A stretch of DNA of 59,732 nucleotides from Methylococcaceae bacterium (GTDB lineage Bacteria > Pseudomonadota > Gammaproteobacteria > Methylococcales > Methylomonadaceae). Below are positions 1 through 7,342 of this stretch, one piece after another (position 1 is the first letter of the stretch; each line of letters starts with the position of its first letter). Made by a program: the position numbers and the translations under genes. The DNA is taken from assembly GCA_947505105.1 (NCBI GenBank), contig CANNKG010000008.1:1-59732 (forward strand). The letters are read 5' to 3'. Below the pieces are notes generated by a model that did no database searches, was not told the origin of the DNA, and saw nothing but the letters and a program-made list of their open reading frames with translations.

Positions 1-108
1 CAAAAAGGCGTGAAGATGAGTAAAATGGCATTTAAAGCTATTAGCCATAGGATAGAAAGAGACGCATCCCTACCGAAATACTACATGACTATCCAGCCTC
101 AAATTTAA
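1..108 (+). mobile_element. C-terminal tail of an IS110-like transposase (partial)
   Basis: An open frame enters from the window edge and ends at TAA 106–108. Its last residues include GVKMSKMAFKAISHRIERDA, which resembles the basic C-terminal end of IS110-type transposases (usually KM..KA..HKLARA.YY..RDQ). The frame overlaps the stop of the truncated ppsA on the other strand by a few bases, so the element boundary probably lies within about 60 bases of that stop. IS110 elements often lack obvious terminal inverted repeats, which fits the absence of one here. Only 35 codons are visible, so the family assignment is tentative. Confidence 0.4.
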
Positions 109-2162
109 ACAGAATTAATGGAGGTTATTTTTTGCGAGTTACCTAAGCTGAGTTCGGCCATATAGTTTAAGACCCGTTCTGCTTCTTCGACCCGTCGACA
201 AAACGGAATCATAAGTATGACATTGGTTAAGCCCATTTGTTCACGCACATAACGCATTGCGGCGCATTCGAGTGCGAAACCTTCCGCATACGCGGGATGG
301 ACGTAGCGCGACGCACCCCGAAAACCTATCATTGGATTGGCTTCTTCAAATTCAAACCAGCGTCCGCCTAGCAAGGTCGCATATTCATTGGTCTTGAAAT
401 CGGACATACGCACGACGACGGGTTTGGGATAGAACGCGGCAGCAATGGTACCGACGCCTTCAGCGAGTCGACGGATGAAAAATGCTTCGGCGGATTTATC
501 GTTACGGGTGAGCAGTTGTAATTGAGCAAGTTCATCGGCGTCTTTAACCCGATCAGGATGAATCAAGGCCATTGGATGAGCCTTGATATATTCGGTAATA
601 ATGAACTCCATCCGCGCTAAGCCGACGCCGTCATTGGGCAAGAAGCTGGTTTTGAAGGCCAATTCGGGATTGCCGAGATTCAGCATGATTTTGGTATGCG
701 GACGTTTAAGGCCGGTCAGGTCGGTACGTTTGACTTCGTAGTCGAGTAAGCCTGTATAAACATGTCCTTGATCGCCTTCGGCACAAGATACGGTAATTGG
801 CGCATTATTTGCGATCGCTGTGGTGGCGTGGTCGCAGCCGATCACTGCCGGCACTCCAAGTTCGCGCGCGATGATGGCGGCGTGACAGGTGCGTCCGCCG
901 CGATTGGTGACAATTGCCGACGCTATTTTCATTACCGGTTCCCAGTCGGGCGTGGTGATATCGGCAACCAGTACTTCGCCAGCTTTAAAATTCGCCAATT
1001 GGTCTAGGTTTTCAATGACGCGGGCAACGCCGGAGGCGATTTTATTACCCACCGCATGCCCTGAGATAATGACGGGTGAGCTCTGCTGCAGATAATAATT
1101 TTCGAGTAGCATTCCTTGTTGTTGGGAGACGACGGTTTCGGGACGCGCTTGGACAATGTAGAGTTTACCGTCCAGGCCGTCTTTGGCCCATTCCATGTCC
1201 ATAGGTCTTGCTTGTCCGGCTTTTTGGCTGTAATGTTTTTCGATTTTGATGGCGTAGTCGGCAAGGGTCAGTACGTCTTGGTCATTAATGCAAAAGCGTT
1301 CGCGCTCTTGTTCGGAAGTCACGATATTGCGCACGGCTTCGCGAGTTCGACCATCGCTATAGACCATTTTGATTTTTTTTGCGCCGAGGCTGCGTTTTAG
1401 GACGGCGCGGTAACCTTGTTCAAAGGTGGCTTTGTGGACGTAAAATTCATCCGGATCGACCGCGCCCTGCACCACGTTCTCGCCGAGGCCATAAGCGCCG
1501 GTAATGAAGATAACGTCTCTGAAGCCCGATTCGGTATCGAGTGAGAACATGACGCCGCTGGCATCGAGATCGGAGCGCACCATTTTCATAATACCGATCG
1601 ACAGGGCGATTTTAAAATGATCAAAACCCTGATCGATACGATAATGAATCGCCCGATCGGTAAACAGGCTCGCAAAACAGCGTTTACAGGCCTCCAGTAG
1701 CGCCTGTTCGCCGCGAATGTTGAGGTAAGTGTCCTGTTGCCCGGCAAAGCTTGCGGTTGGCAAGTCTTCGGCAGTAGCGGAACTTCGCACGGCGACGCTG
1801 AGATCTTCGCCATATTCTGCTTGCAACTGGGCATAGGCGGCAATAATTTGTTGTTCCATCCTTTCCGGAATCGGGGCGGCGTAAATAATTTCGCGCGCAC
1901 GTCGAGCGCGGCGGGCGAGATCCTGCACATTTTCCGGGTCCAGATCGTCAAGTGCTTGATGAAGCGCAGTCCAGGCGTTGGCTTCGGTGAGTAATGTGCG
2001 ATAGGCTTGAGCGGTGATGGCGAAACCATTGGGAACGTTGACGCCCTGTTGAGTCAGTTCACGGTAAAGTTCGCCTAATGAGGCATTTTTTCCACCTACC
2101 GATGCCACATCCGTAATCGTTAATTCATTAAACCAACGAATATAATTGGGTTGATCCGACAT
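105..2162 (-). pseudogene. ppsA: Phosphoenolpyruvate synthase, C-terminally truncated
   Basis: Pyruvate, water dikinase makes PEP from pyruvate and ATP (gluconeogenesis). The N-terminal ATP-binding domain (about 15–345) starts with the FNELTITDVASVGGKNASLG signature. The phosphohistidine swivel domain carries GGRTCHAAIIAREL, with the catalytic His near residue 427. The PEP/pyruvate-binding barrel begins at about 485 but stops at 685, while the family is about 790–810 residues long. The missing part holds the SNDxTQ region and the catalytic Cys of the C-G-x-G-P-S motif. The last dozen residues (GNSQKITSINSV) do not look like PpsA, which suggests a junction with inserted DNA. The product should lack activity. 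The truncation could also be an assembly join. Confidence 0.85.
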
Positions 2163-2491
2163 AAATCACCTCTCTATCTAGCTTAAGATTCTGAAAGATA
2201 TGGAATAATTCTCGATGGCTAAAATACTCCGAGAATATTGATTTTTCTGGAGCTTAGCGCCGGATAATTCTACATCAGTTCATCCATAAATATTTTTTCA
2301 TTGTGTAAACTCTGAATGGCTTCTATTATGGTTCATAATATCGATTCGATATTTTGTTGACAAAGGTAAAAATCATCACGTATAGTATCGTTTCGCTATT
2401 AAAAAGTCAGGTTTTTTGTTCAATAATAGCGAAAGGATGTTGCAACTGTTTGCAATCGCTTTTACCCTCATAATTAATAACGGAAAATCCT
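2163..2491. other. Intergenic region between ppsA and the small membrane protein gene
   Basis: This 329-base gap separates divergent genes. The left half (2163–2340) is AT-rich with no gene seen and would hold the ppsA promoter. The right half carries the promoter of the next gene and a leader of about 100 bases. The leader contains an inverted repeat, CGCTATT at about 2395 with AATAGCG at about 2425, and a second short one (TTGCAA). Confidence 0.6.
2357..2386 (+). promoter_or_regulatory. Sigma-70 promoter for the small membrane protein gene
   Basis: A perfect -35 box TTGACA (2357–2362) is followed after 18 bases by TATAGT (2381–2386). Transcription would start near 2393 and give an untranslated leader of about 100 bases. 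This is the best promoter match seen by eye in the window. Confidence 0.7.
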
Positions 2492-2665
2492 ATGACTACT
2501 GAAGAACAAAAATCAGATAAATTTTGGTTAGTTGTCGGTGCAATTACTCTGACGCTGGTGACTGTACTGGTTTTGGTGAAAAAGAACGAAGACGATAAAT
2601 TTGCGCCCATCAAGCAGCAACTGGATGAAGAAGTGCAACAAATGAATATTCGAGTGTTGAATTAA
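2492..2665 (+). CDS. Small single-span membrane protein (57 aa)
   Basis: An ATG frame of 57 residues with a short charged N-terminus (MTTEEQKSDK), one hydrophobic segment (about 11–29) and a charged, probably amphipathic tail (KKNEDDKFAPIKQQLDEEVQ). The layout suggests an inner-membrane protein with a cytoplasmic or periplasmic helix. I do not recognise a family. Support for it being real comes from the strong promoter and long leader directly upstream and from its position co-directional with the next small secreted gene. The ribosome binding site (GGAAAA, about 4 bases before the ATG) is weak. Confidence 0.6.
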   Translation: MTTEEQKSDKFWLVVGAITLTLVTVLVLVKKNEDDKFAPIKQQLDEEVQQMNIRVLN

Positions 2666-2760
2666 AAAATAATAATAAAAAAAGCAAAGTTCACCGATAT
2701 GATTGATTTTCATGGGTTGAGCTAAAGCAAATAATGGCTAACGCCAATTTGGGAGAATTT

Positions 2761-3126
2761 ATGCGCACTATGGTATTAACACTTATTTTGGCTGGTTTAT
2801 ATACCACCAGCAGTTACGCAACTGAATATATCTACAGAGATTTGATGGCGAATACCTTGCCGTCAGCCAAATGTGAAGATAAGCCTTCAGCAATTGCGAC
2901 CGCGTCCAAACCTTATAATATGAACCGTTTTACCAAGAGATTTTGTCAATCCCAGGGTTATGGCTGGCATGTTGAACAAGTCAAGGATAATGGTAAACCG
3001 GTATGTGAGGTGTGTGAAGACAGCAAAACCGGTGAGCAGCGCTGTCATATGGAAGATGTGGTTGTCACCTGTAAATTGATTAAGCCGGGTTCTGTAGGTA
3101 TGTTGCCGGGGAAAGGCGTAGAGTAG
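2761..3126 (+). CDS. Small secreted cysteine-containing protein (121 aa)
   Basis: The start is placed at the ATG of MRTMVLTLILAGLYTTSSYA because GGGAGA lies about 7 bases upstream. An in-frame ATG at 2734 would add nine residues in front of the signal peptide. Cleavage is expected after SYA (about residue 20), giving a mature protein of about 100 residues. The mature part has six cysteines, including a C-x-x-C pair (VCEVCED) and a later C-H, so disulfides or metal binding are possible. No family is recognised. It probably shares the upstream promoter with the 57-residue membrane protein gene. Confidence 0.65.
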   Translation: MRTMVLTLILAGLYTTSSYATEYIYRDLMANTLPSAKCEDKPSAIATASKPYNMNRFTKRFCQSQGYGWHVEQVKDNGKPVCEVCEDSKTGEQRCHMEDVVVTCKLIKPGSVGMLPGKGVE

Positions 3127-3260
3127 GGCGAAACAGTTAGCACTGTATAATTTAAGTGTCTCGGAATGTTATCTTATCCATTCGAGTTATTTTGAGCTCA
3201 ATCAGCCTTTCAGGTTTTAAGTCGATGGATTCATGAGATCCGATTAAATGAAGTTGGCTT

Positions 3261-3291
3261 TATAAAAATCCCTCTCTTGCTCGGAGAGGGG
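3261..3291 (-). terminator. Rho-independent terminator of the dnaX–beta-lactamase operon
   Basis: On the minus strand a hairpin with seven perfect base pairs (CCCTCTC/GAGAGGG, 3270–3290, 7-base loop) is followed by ATTTTTATA. It lies only about 5 bases beyond the beta-lactamase stop codon, the expected place for the operon terminator. Confidence 0.75.
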
Positions 3292-3295
3292 GATC

Positions 3296-4099
3296 TCATT
3301 GGATAATACCCTTTTCTTGCAAAGCTGACCGAGTCAGTTGTTGGCGCAACGGTAACTCATTTTTGTTGCGAATTTCGAGGTTAGTCGCAAAAAACCAAAT
3401 GTCTTTAGCGGTTTCGACATAACCGACATACCAGCCGACTTGGGGTGATGAGCGCGTTGCCCAGCCGGTTTTGGCATACAGCGTATAGTGGGGTGTTTGT
3501 TCAACTTGCATAATTTGCCGCACTGTCTCGTAGGTCTTTGTACTAAAGGGGAGTGTACGCAGATAAACTTTTTTAAGAAACTCAACTTGCTCAATCGCAC
3601 TGATCGTGAGCGCACCATCCAGCCAGAAACTCGTTGCTTCAAAAGGTTCGCGCAATTCACCAAATTCCAAGTTATGTAAATAGTTTCGATATTTTTCAGG
3701 GCCCACGCGCCGCGCTAACTCTTGATAGCACCAAACGCAGGATACTTTGAATGCGGTTGCAAGTGTTTGGTCGCGATTCCAGTCGGGAAAGTCATAGAGC
3801 TGACCATCCCATTTTAATACCTCATCTGTTCCGGAAATGGCGTGTTCTTCGAGCGCAATTAAGGAATTAAGTATTTTGAACGTAGATGCGATTGGGAAGC
3901 GGCGTTTGGCGCGCGGGTTATTGTATATAAAAGTCTTGTGCTCATGCAGCGATGCAATGACCATTGTGCCTTCGATATGCTGCTGGGCAAAAAGTTTCGC
4001 TATTGCCGGGTCTTTCGCATCTGCTTGAATCGAGAAAAATGCCAGAATTAGGTTAATTATCGCGGTTAGTACAAAGCTGCTGCTTTTTGAGCTAAGCAT
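3296..4099 (-). CDS. Class D (OXA-type) beta-lactamase
   Basis: A periplasmic serine beta-lactamase. An N-terminal hydrophobic signal (about 1–28, ending SIQADA) is followed by the class D motifs in order: catalytic S72-T-F-K75 in PIASTFKILNSLIALEE, S120-C-V, W159 in SFWLDG, and K210-T-G in YAKTGWA. The usual Y/F-G-N motif reads F-G-E here (146–148), so the substrate range or rate may differ. Length (267 aa) is typical. The gene is last in the dnaX operon: its ATG lies 3 bases after the hinT stop, which suggests translational coupling, and a terminator follows directly. A resistance role is not shown by the sequence. Confidence 0.92.
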   Translation of the reverse strand: MLSSKSSSFVLTAIINLILAFFSIQADAKDPAIAKLFAQQHIEGTMVIASLHEHKTFIYNNPRAKRRFPIASTFKILNSLIALEEHAISGTDEVLKWDGQLYDFPDWNRDQTLATAFKVSCVWCYQELARRVGPEKYRNYLHNLEFGELREPFEATSFWLDGALTISAIEQVEFLKKVYLRTLPFSTKTYETVRQIMQVEQTPHYTLYAKTGWATRSSPQVGWYVGYVETAKDIWFFATNLEIRNKNELPLRQQLTRSALQEKGIIQ

Positions 4100-4102
4100 T
4101 AT

Positions 4103-4441
4103 TTAACCCGGCGGCCAAGATAGTTTTCGACCGCCCAGCAGATGAATGTGCAAGTGATACACTTCCTGGCCGCCATTACTGTTGCAATTGATTACGGTGC
4201 GGTAACCGTCGGGCGCGATGCCTTGTTGTTTAGCGATCGCGGGTACAATTTGTAACAGCTTGCCTGCTAAAGTCGCGTCTTCCAGATCGTTCAGGGTTGC
4301 TACATGTTGTTTGGGGATGATCAGAATATGGACGGGTGCTCGAGGGTTTATATCTCGAAAAGCCAGTAGATATTCGTTTTCAAAAACCACGTCAGGCTTG
4401 ATTTCACCTGAAGCCATTTTACAAAAAAGACACTCGGTCAT
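4103..4441 (-). CDS. hinT: HIT-family nucleotide hydrolase (HinT-like)
   Basis: A histidine-triad protein, cytoplasmic, acting as a purine nucleoside phosphoramidase. The H-x-H-x-H triad is at residues 96–100 (YHLHIHLLGGR), and the N-terminus CLFCKMASGEI with VFENEYLLAFRDINPRAPVH is the typical HIT fold opening. Length (112 aa) fits. It sits 10 bases after recR and 3 bases before the beta-lactamase gene, in one transcription unit. Confidence 0.93.
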   Translation of the reverse strand: MTECLFCKMASGEIKPDVVFENEYLLAFRDINPRAPVHILIIPKQHVATLNDLEDATLAGKLLQIVPAIAKQQGIAPDGYRTVINCNSNGGQEVYHLHIHLLGGRKLSWPPG

Positions 4442-4451
4442 AGGTTACCTC

Positions 4452-5054
4452 TCAGGTTAATTGTTTTCGGCCACTAAATGCTTGCGATAGGGTGCTGCTA
4501 TCGATATATTCGAGCTCTCCGCCTATCGGAACGCCTTGAGCAATTCTGCTTGCTTGTAGTTGATATTTTCGGGCAAGTTCGCTAATGAAATAAGCGGTTG
4601 CTTCGCCTTCTACGGTTGAGTTGGTCGCAAGGATAATTTCTTTAATGACGCCTTGTTCAAAACGCTGTTCCAGTAGATCCAGGCCCAATTCGTCAGGGCC
4701 GATGCCGTCCAAAGGTGACAGGCGGCCATGTAATACAAAATAGACGCCTCTGAAGAAGCCTCCCTGTTCGACCACCCAGGCATCCGAAGGGCTTTCTACA
4801 ACGCATAGTAAGGCCGGGTCGCGACGTTCGTCTGCGCAAATTTCACAAACCGTCAGTTCGGTGAGGGTTCGGCAATGCTGGCAATGACCGATTTTGCTTA
4901 GGGCTTCAACAAGCGTCTCCGCCAGCAATTGGGCGCCTTGACGATTGCGTTGAACTAGATGAAACGCCATTCGTTGCGCAGATTTTGGGCCGACACCGGG
5001 CAGGCAGCACAAATTTTGAATCAAGCGTCCTAATAAGCCTTTATGCATGGTCAT
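4452..5054 (-). CDS. recR: Recombination mediator protein RecR
   Basis: RecR works with RecF and RecO to load RecA on SSB-coated gapped DNA. The 200-residue protein has the N-terminal helix-hairpin-helix ([16 protein letters not shown]), the four-cysteine zinc finger (C58, C61, C70, C73), a Toprim domain ([12 protein letters not shown]) and the C-terminal [12 protein letters not shown] motif. Its start codon overlaps the ybaB stop by one base, and the order dnaX–ybaB–recR is the conserved gammaproteobacterial one. Confidence 0.97.
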   Translation of the reverse strand: MTMHKGLLGRLIQNLCCLPGVGPKSAQRMAFHLVQRNRQGAQLLAETLVEALSKIGHCQHCRTLTELTVCEICADERRDPALLCVVESPSDAWVVEQGGFFRGVYFVLHGRLSPLDGIGPDELGLDLLEQRFEQGVIKEIILATNSTVEGEATAYFISELARKYQLQASRIAQGVPIGGELEYIDSSTLSQAFSGRKQLT

Positions 5055-5377
5055 TAGAATGGCATTTGGAATCCTGGTGGAATCGGAATGCCCGCGGTAA
5101 CGCTGGACATCTTATCTTTCTTAAGTTTGGCGACTTTAAATACCGCGTCGTTGACGGCGGCGGCAATTAAGTCTTCAAGCATGTCTCGATCATCGCCGAT
5201 CAAAGAGTCGTCGATAGTGACTTTTTTAACTTCGCGTTTGCCGTTCATGATAATTTTAACCAGACCGCCACCAGATTCTCCTAGGATTTCGAGGCTTGCT
5301 ATTTCTTCTTGAGCCCTCTTGATGTCATCCTGGATCTTCTGGGCTTGTTGCATAAGATTACCCAAGGCATTTTTCAT
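5054..5377 (-). CDS. ybaB: YbaB/EbfC nucleoid-associated protein
   Basis: A small DNA-binding protein (107 aa) of the YbaB/EbfC family. It has the opening [21 protein letters not shown], the centre [21 protein letters not shown] and the glycine/proline-rich end [12 protein letters not shown]. It lies between dnaX (18-base gap) and recR (1-base overlap), as in most relatives. Confidence 0.96.
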   Translation of the reverse strand: MKNALGNLMQQAQKIQDDIKRAQEEIASLEILGESGGGLVKIIMNGKREVKKVTIDDSLIGDDRDMLEDLIAAAVNDAVFKVAKLKKDKMSSVTAGIPIPPGFQMPF

Positions 5378-5395
5378 TTGTATTCTCCAATTAAT

Positions 5396-7048
5396 TTATA
5401 GGGGTTCTATCGTGCCGGGCATTATGCGGGCATCAAATTGTTCTTTCAACGCTTGTACGTTGGGATCGCGGTTAATTGCATCGACCGCGGCTTGTTGCCG
5501 ATCTTCGCGGGCTTTGTGTTCTGCGACCGCTGGCGTCTCCAGAGTGTTTTGGGAAATTTTCAGGGTGATTTTGACAGCATTGCCCAGTAGTTTCTGGAGT
5601 GCGGTTTTTAATTTTTCTTCAGGAACTCCACCGCATAAATGTTGGTGGCCGAGATCGACCAGCAGCGTACAGGCGTTATGGTCGATAGTTTCCAATATAC
5701 AATTATTCGCCAGTTGGCGGGTCATGCCTTCAAGTTTCATTGCTTGTATCATATCAGGCCAGCCGTCTTTGGTATAAACAATGTCGCTGGCTATTACGGT
5801 ACTGATCTTGGTCGTTGCGGGCTCTGATGTGATGGTGGCGGCGGGCGTTGGAGCTTGGACGATAGATTCGGCTTTTATGACTGGTTTCGGCGTTGGGACT
5901 TGAGAAGGTTGCGAATCGCTTGGCGTTGCCGGTTTAATTCGTGATGTAGGAGGTGTAGTTATCTTATTGACGGGTTTGAACGCTAACATGCGTAATAACA
6001 ACATTTCAAAACCGAGTCGTGGATCAGGTGCTAGGTCAAGATCTTTCTGTCCAAGTAAGGCAATTTGATAGTACAACTGGACATCTTCGGGTGGTATTAA
6101 TTTTGCGAGTTCCGAAATCACAAGGGTATCGTCATCGTCTGTGAAAGCTTGGGGGACGACTTGAAATAAGGCAATGCGGTGCAAAAGCTGCAGCATATCT
6201 GCGACAAGGCTGGCAAAATCCGGATTTAAATCGGCTATTTCGGAAACTTTGCCAAGCAGGGTTTCGGCATCTTGGCGCGCTAAGGCTTGTAGTATCTGAT
6301 CTACAGGTTCTTGGGCAATGGTGCCGAGCATCGTCTGGACGATATCTTGCGCTACCGACCCGTTACCGAAGACAATCGCCTGATCCAGTAAGCTGAGTCC
6401 ATCACGTAAACTGCCATCGGCGGCACGCGCTAATAATTTTAAGGCCTGGGGTTCGAAATTAATCTGTTCCTGGCCCAGAATAAATTCCATCTGGGTACTG
6501 ATTTCAGTCGGGCGCAGGCGTTTAAGATTAAACTGCAGGCAGCGTGACAGTACCGTAACCGGAATTTTATGAGGATCGGTGGTCGCGAGTAAAAACTTTA
6601 CATGTTCGGGGGGTTCTTCCAGAGTCTTTAATAGCGCGTTGAAGCTATGTCCTGAGAGCATATGGACTTCATCGATCAAATAGACTTTGTAACGACCTCG
6701 ATTAGGCGCATATTGGGCATTGTCAAGCAACTCGCGTGTGTCTTCAACCTTGGTGCGAGAAGCGGCATCCACTTCGATTAAATCGAGAAAGCTGCCTTGA
6801 TCGACCGCTGTGCAAATATCGCAAACGCCGCAAGGGTTGTAATCCTGCAAATTTTCGCAATTAATTGCTTTGGCGAGGATTCTGGCAATAGTTGTTTTGC
6901 CTACGCCTCGGGTGCCGGTAAATAAATAGGCATGATGAAGGCGTTGATGTTGCAAGGCATTGATAAGCGATTGCACAACATGGTTTTGGCCAACAATCTC
7001 GGTGAAATTATGCGGACGCCATTTTCTGGCAAGTACCTGATAAGCCAT
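5396..7048 (-). CDS. dnaX: DNA polymerase III subunits gamma/tau
   Basis: Clamp-loader ATPase. Residues 1–370 hold the AAA+ module with Walker A GTRGVGKT (45–52), zinc-binding Cys 64, 73, 76 and 79, Walker B IDEVHML and the SRC motif (VLSRCLQF). A proline/threonine-rich linker (about 365–420) leads to a short C-terminal domain like the tau part that contacts the polymerase alpha subunit. At 550 residues it is shorter than E. coli tau (643), mainly in the linker. I did not find an A-AAA-AAG slippage site, so production of a separate gamma form is not evident. It starts 34 bases after the SRP RNA. Confidence 0.96.
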   Translation of the reverse strand: MAYQVLARKWRPHNFTEIVGQNHVVQSLINALQHQRLHHAYLFTGTRGVGKTTIARILAKAINCENLQDYNPCGVCDICTAVDQGSFLDLIEVDAASRTKVEDTRELLDNAQYAPNRGRYKVYLIDEVHMLSGHSFNALLKTLEEPPEHVKFLLATTDPHKIPVTVLSRCLQFNLKRLRPTEISTQMEFILGQEQINFEPQALKLLARAADGSLRDGLSLLDQAIVFGNGSVAQDIVQTMLGTIAQEPVDQILQALARQDAETLLGKVSEIADLNPDFASLVADMLQLLHRIALFQVVPQAFTDDDDTLVISELAKLIPPEDVQLYYQIALLGQKDLDLAPDPRLGFEMLLLRMLAFKPVNKITTPPTSRIKPATPSDSQPSQVPTPKPVIKAESIVQAPTPAATITSEPATTKISTVIASDIVYTKDGWPDMIQAMKLEGMTRQLANNCILETIDHNACTLLVDLGHQHLCGGVPEEKLKTALQKLLGNAVKITLKISQNTLETPAVAEHKAREDRQQAAVDAINRDPNVQALKEQFDARIMPGTIEPL

Positions 7049-7082
7049 AAAAGACTCGAGAGGTCAAAAAAGAGGATTGGGT

Positions 7083-7192
7083 GGAAATCATGCCAGCCAC
7101 ATCCCGGCACACGAATCTTCTACTACCGCTGCTTCCTTCCGGACCTGACGGGGTTTGCAGAATATCGTTGCGAGAGGACCGACACGACTTCC
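7083..7192 (-). ncRNA. ffs: Signal recognition particle 4.5S RNA
   Basis: The minus strand contains the SRP RNA core GGTCCGGAAGGAAGCAGC with the matching lower strand around GTGTGCCGGGATGTGGCTGG. The proposed ends pair over ten positions (GGAAGTCGTG at the 5' end with CATGATTTCC at the 3' end, with G-U pairs), giving a 110-nt hairpin. With Ffh, the RNA targets nascent membrane proteins to SecYEG. Placement just upstream of dnaX is common in gammaproteobacteria. A run of six T at about 7065–7070 beyond the 3' end may help termination. Confidence 0.95.
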
Positions 7193-7265
7193 ATAACAGC
7201 TTAGATGTAAGCACCTAAGCCGCACATTATTATTCAATTCGACAAAAAATACAACAAAAAGATAT

Positions 7266-7309
7266 TTTTTATTGCTTTGGATATTAAATTTTTATTGCTT
7301 TGGATATTA
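7266..7309. repeat. Tandem 21-bp direct repeat upstream of ffs
   Basis: Two perfect 21-base copies (7266–7286 and 7289–7309), each containing ATTGCTTTGGATATTA, are separated by two bases (23-bp period). They lie 75–120 bases upstream of the SRP RNA start on its strand, between ffs and the stop of the DUF1566 gene. A TATAAT box on the minus strand lies at the distal copy. They could be an activator site or a chance duplication. Confidence 0.6.
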
Positions 7310-7342
7310 TAGCCATGTATTTTGTTATTAAAGCGACTGTTT

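Noticed and set aside
5396-7048. Programmed frameshift in dnaX
   Set aside because: I found no A-AAA-AAG slippery site followed by a hairpin in the expected region, so only the full-length product is called.
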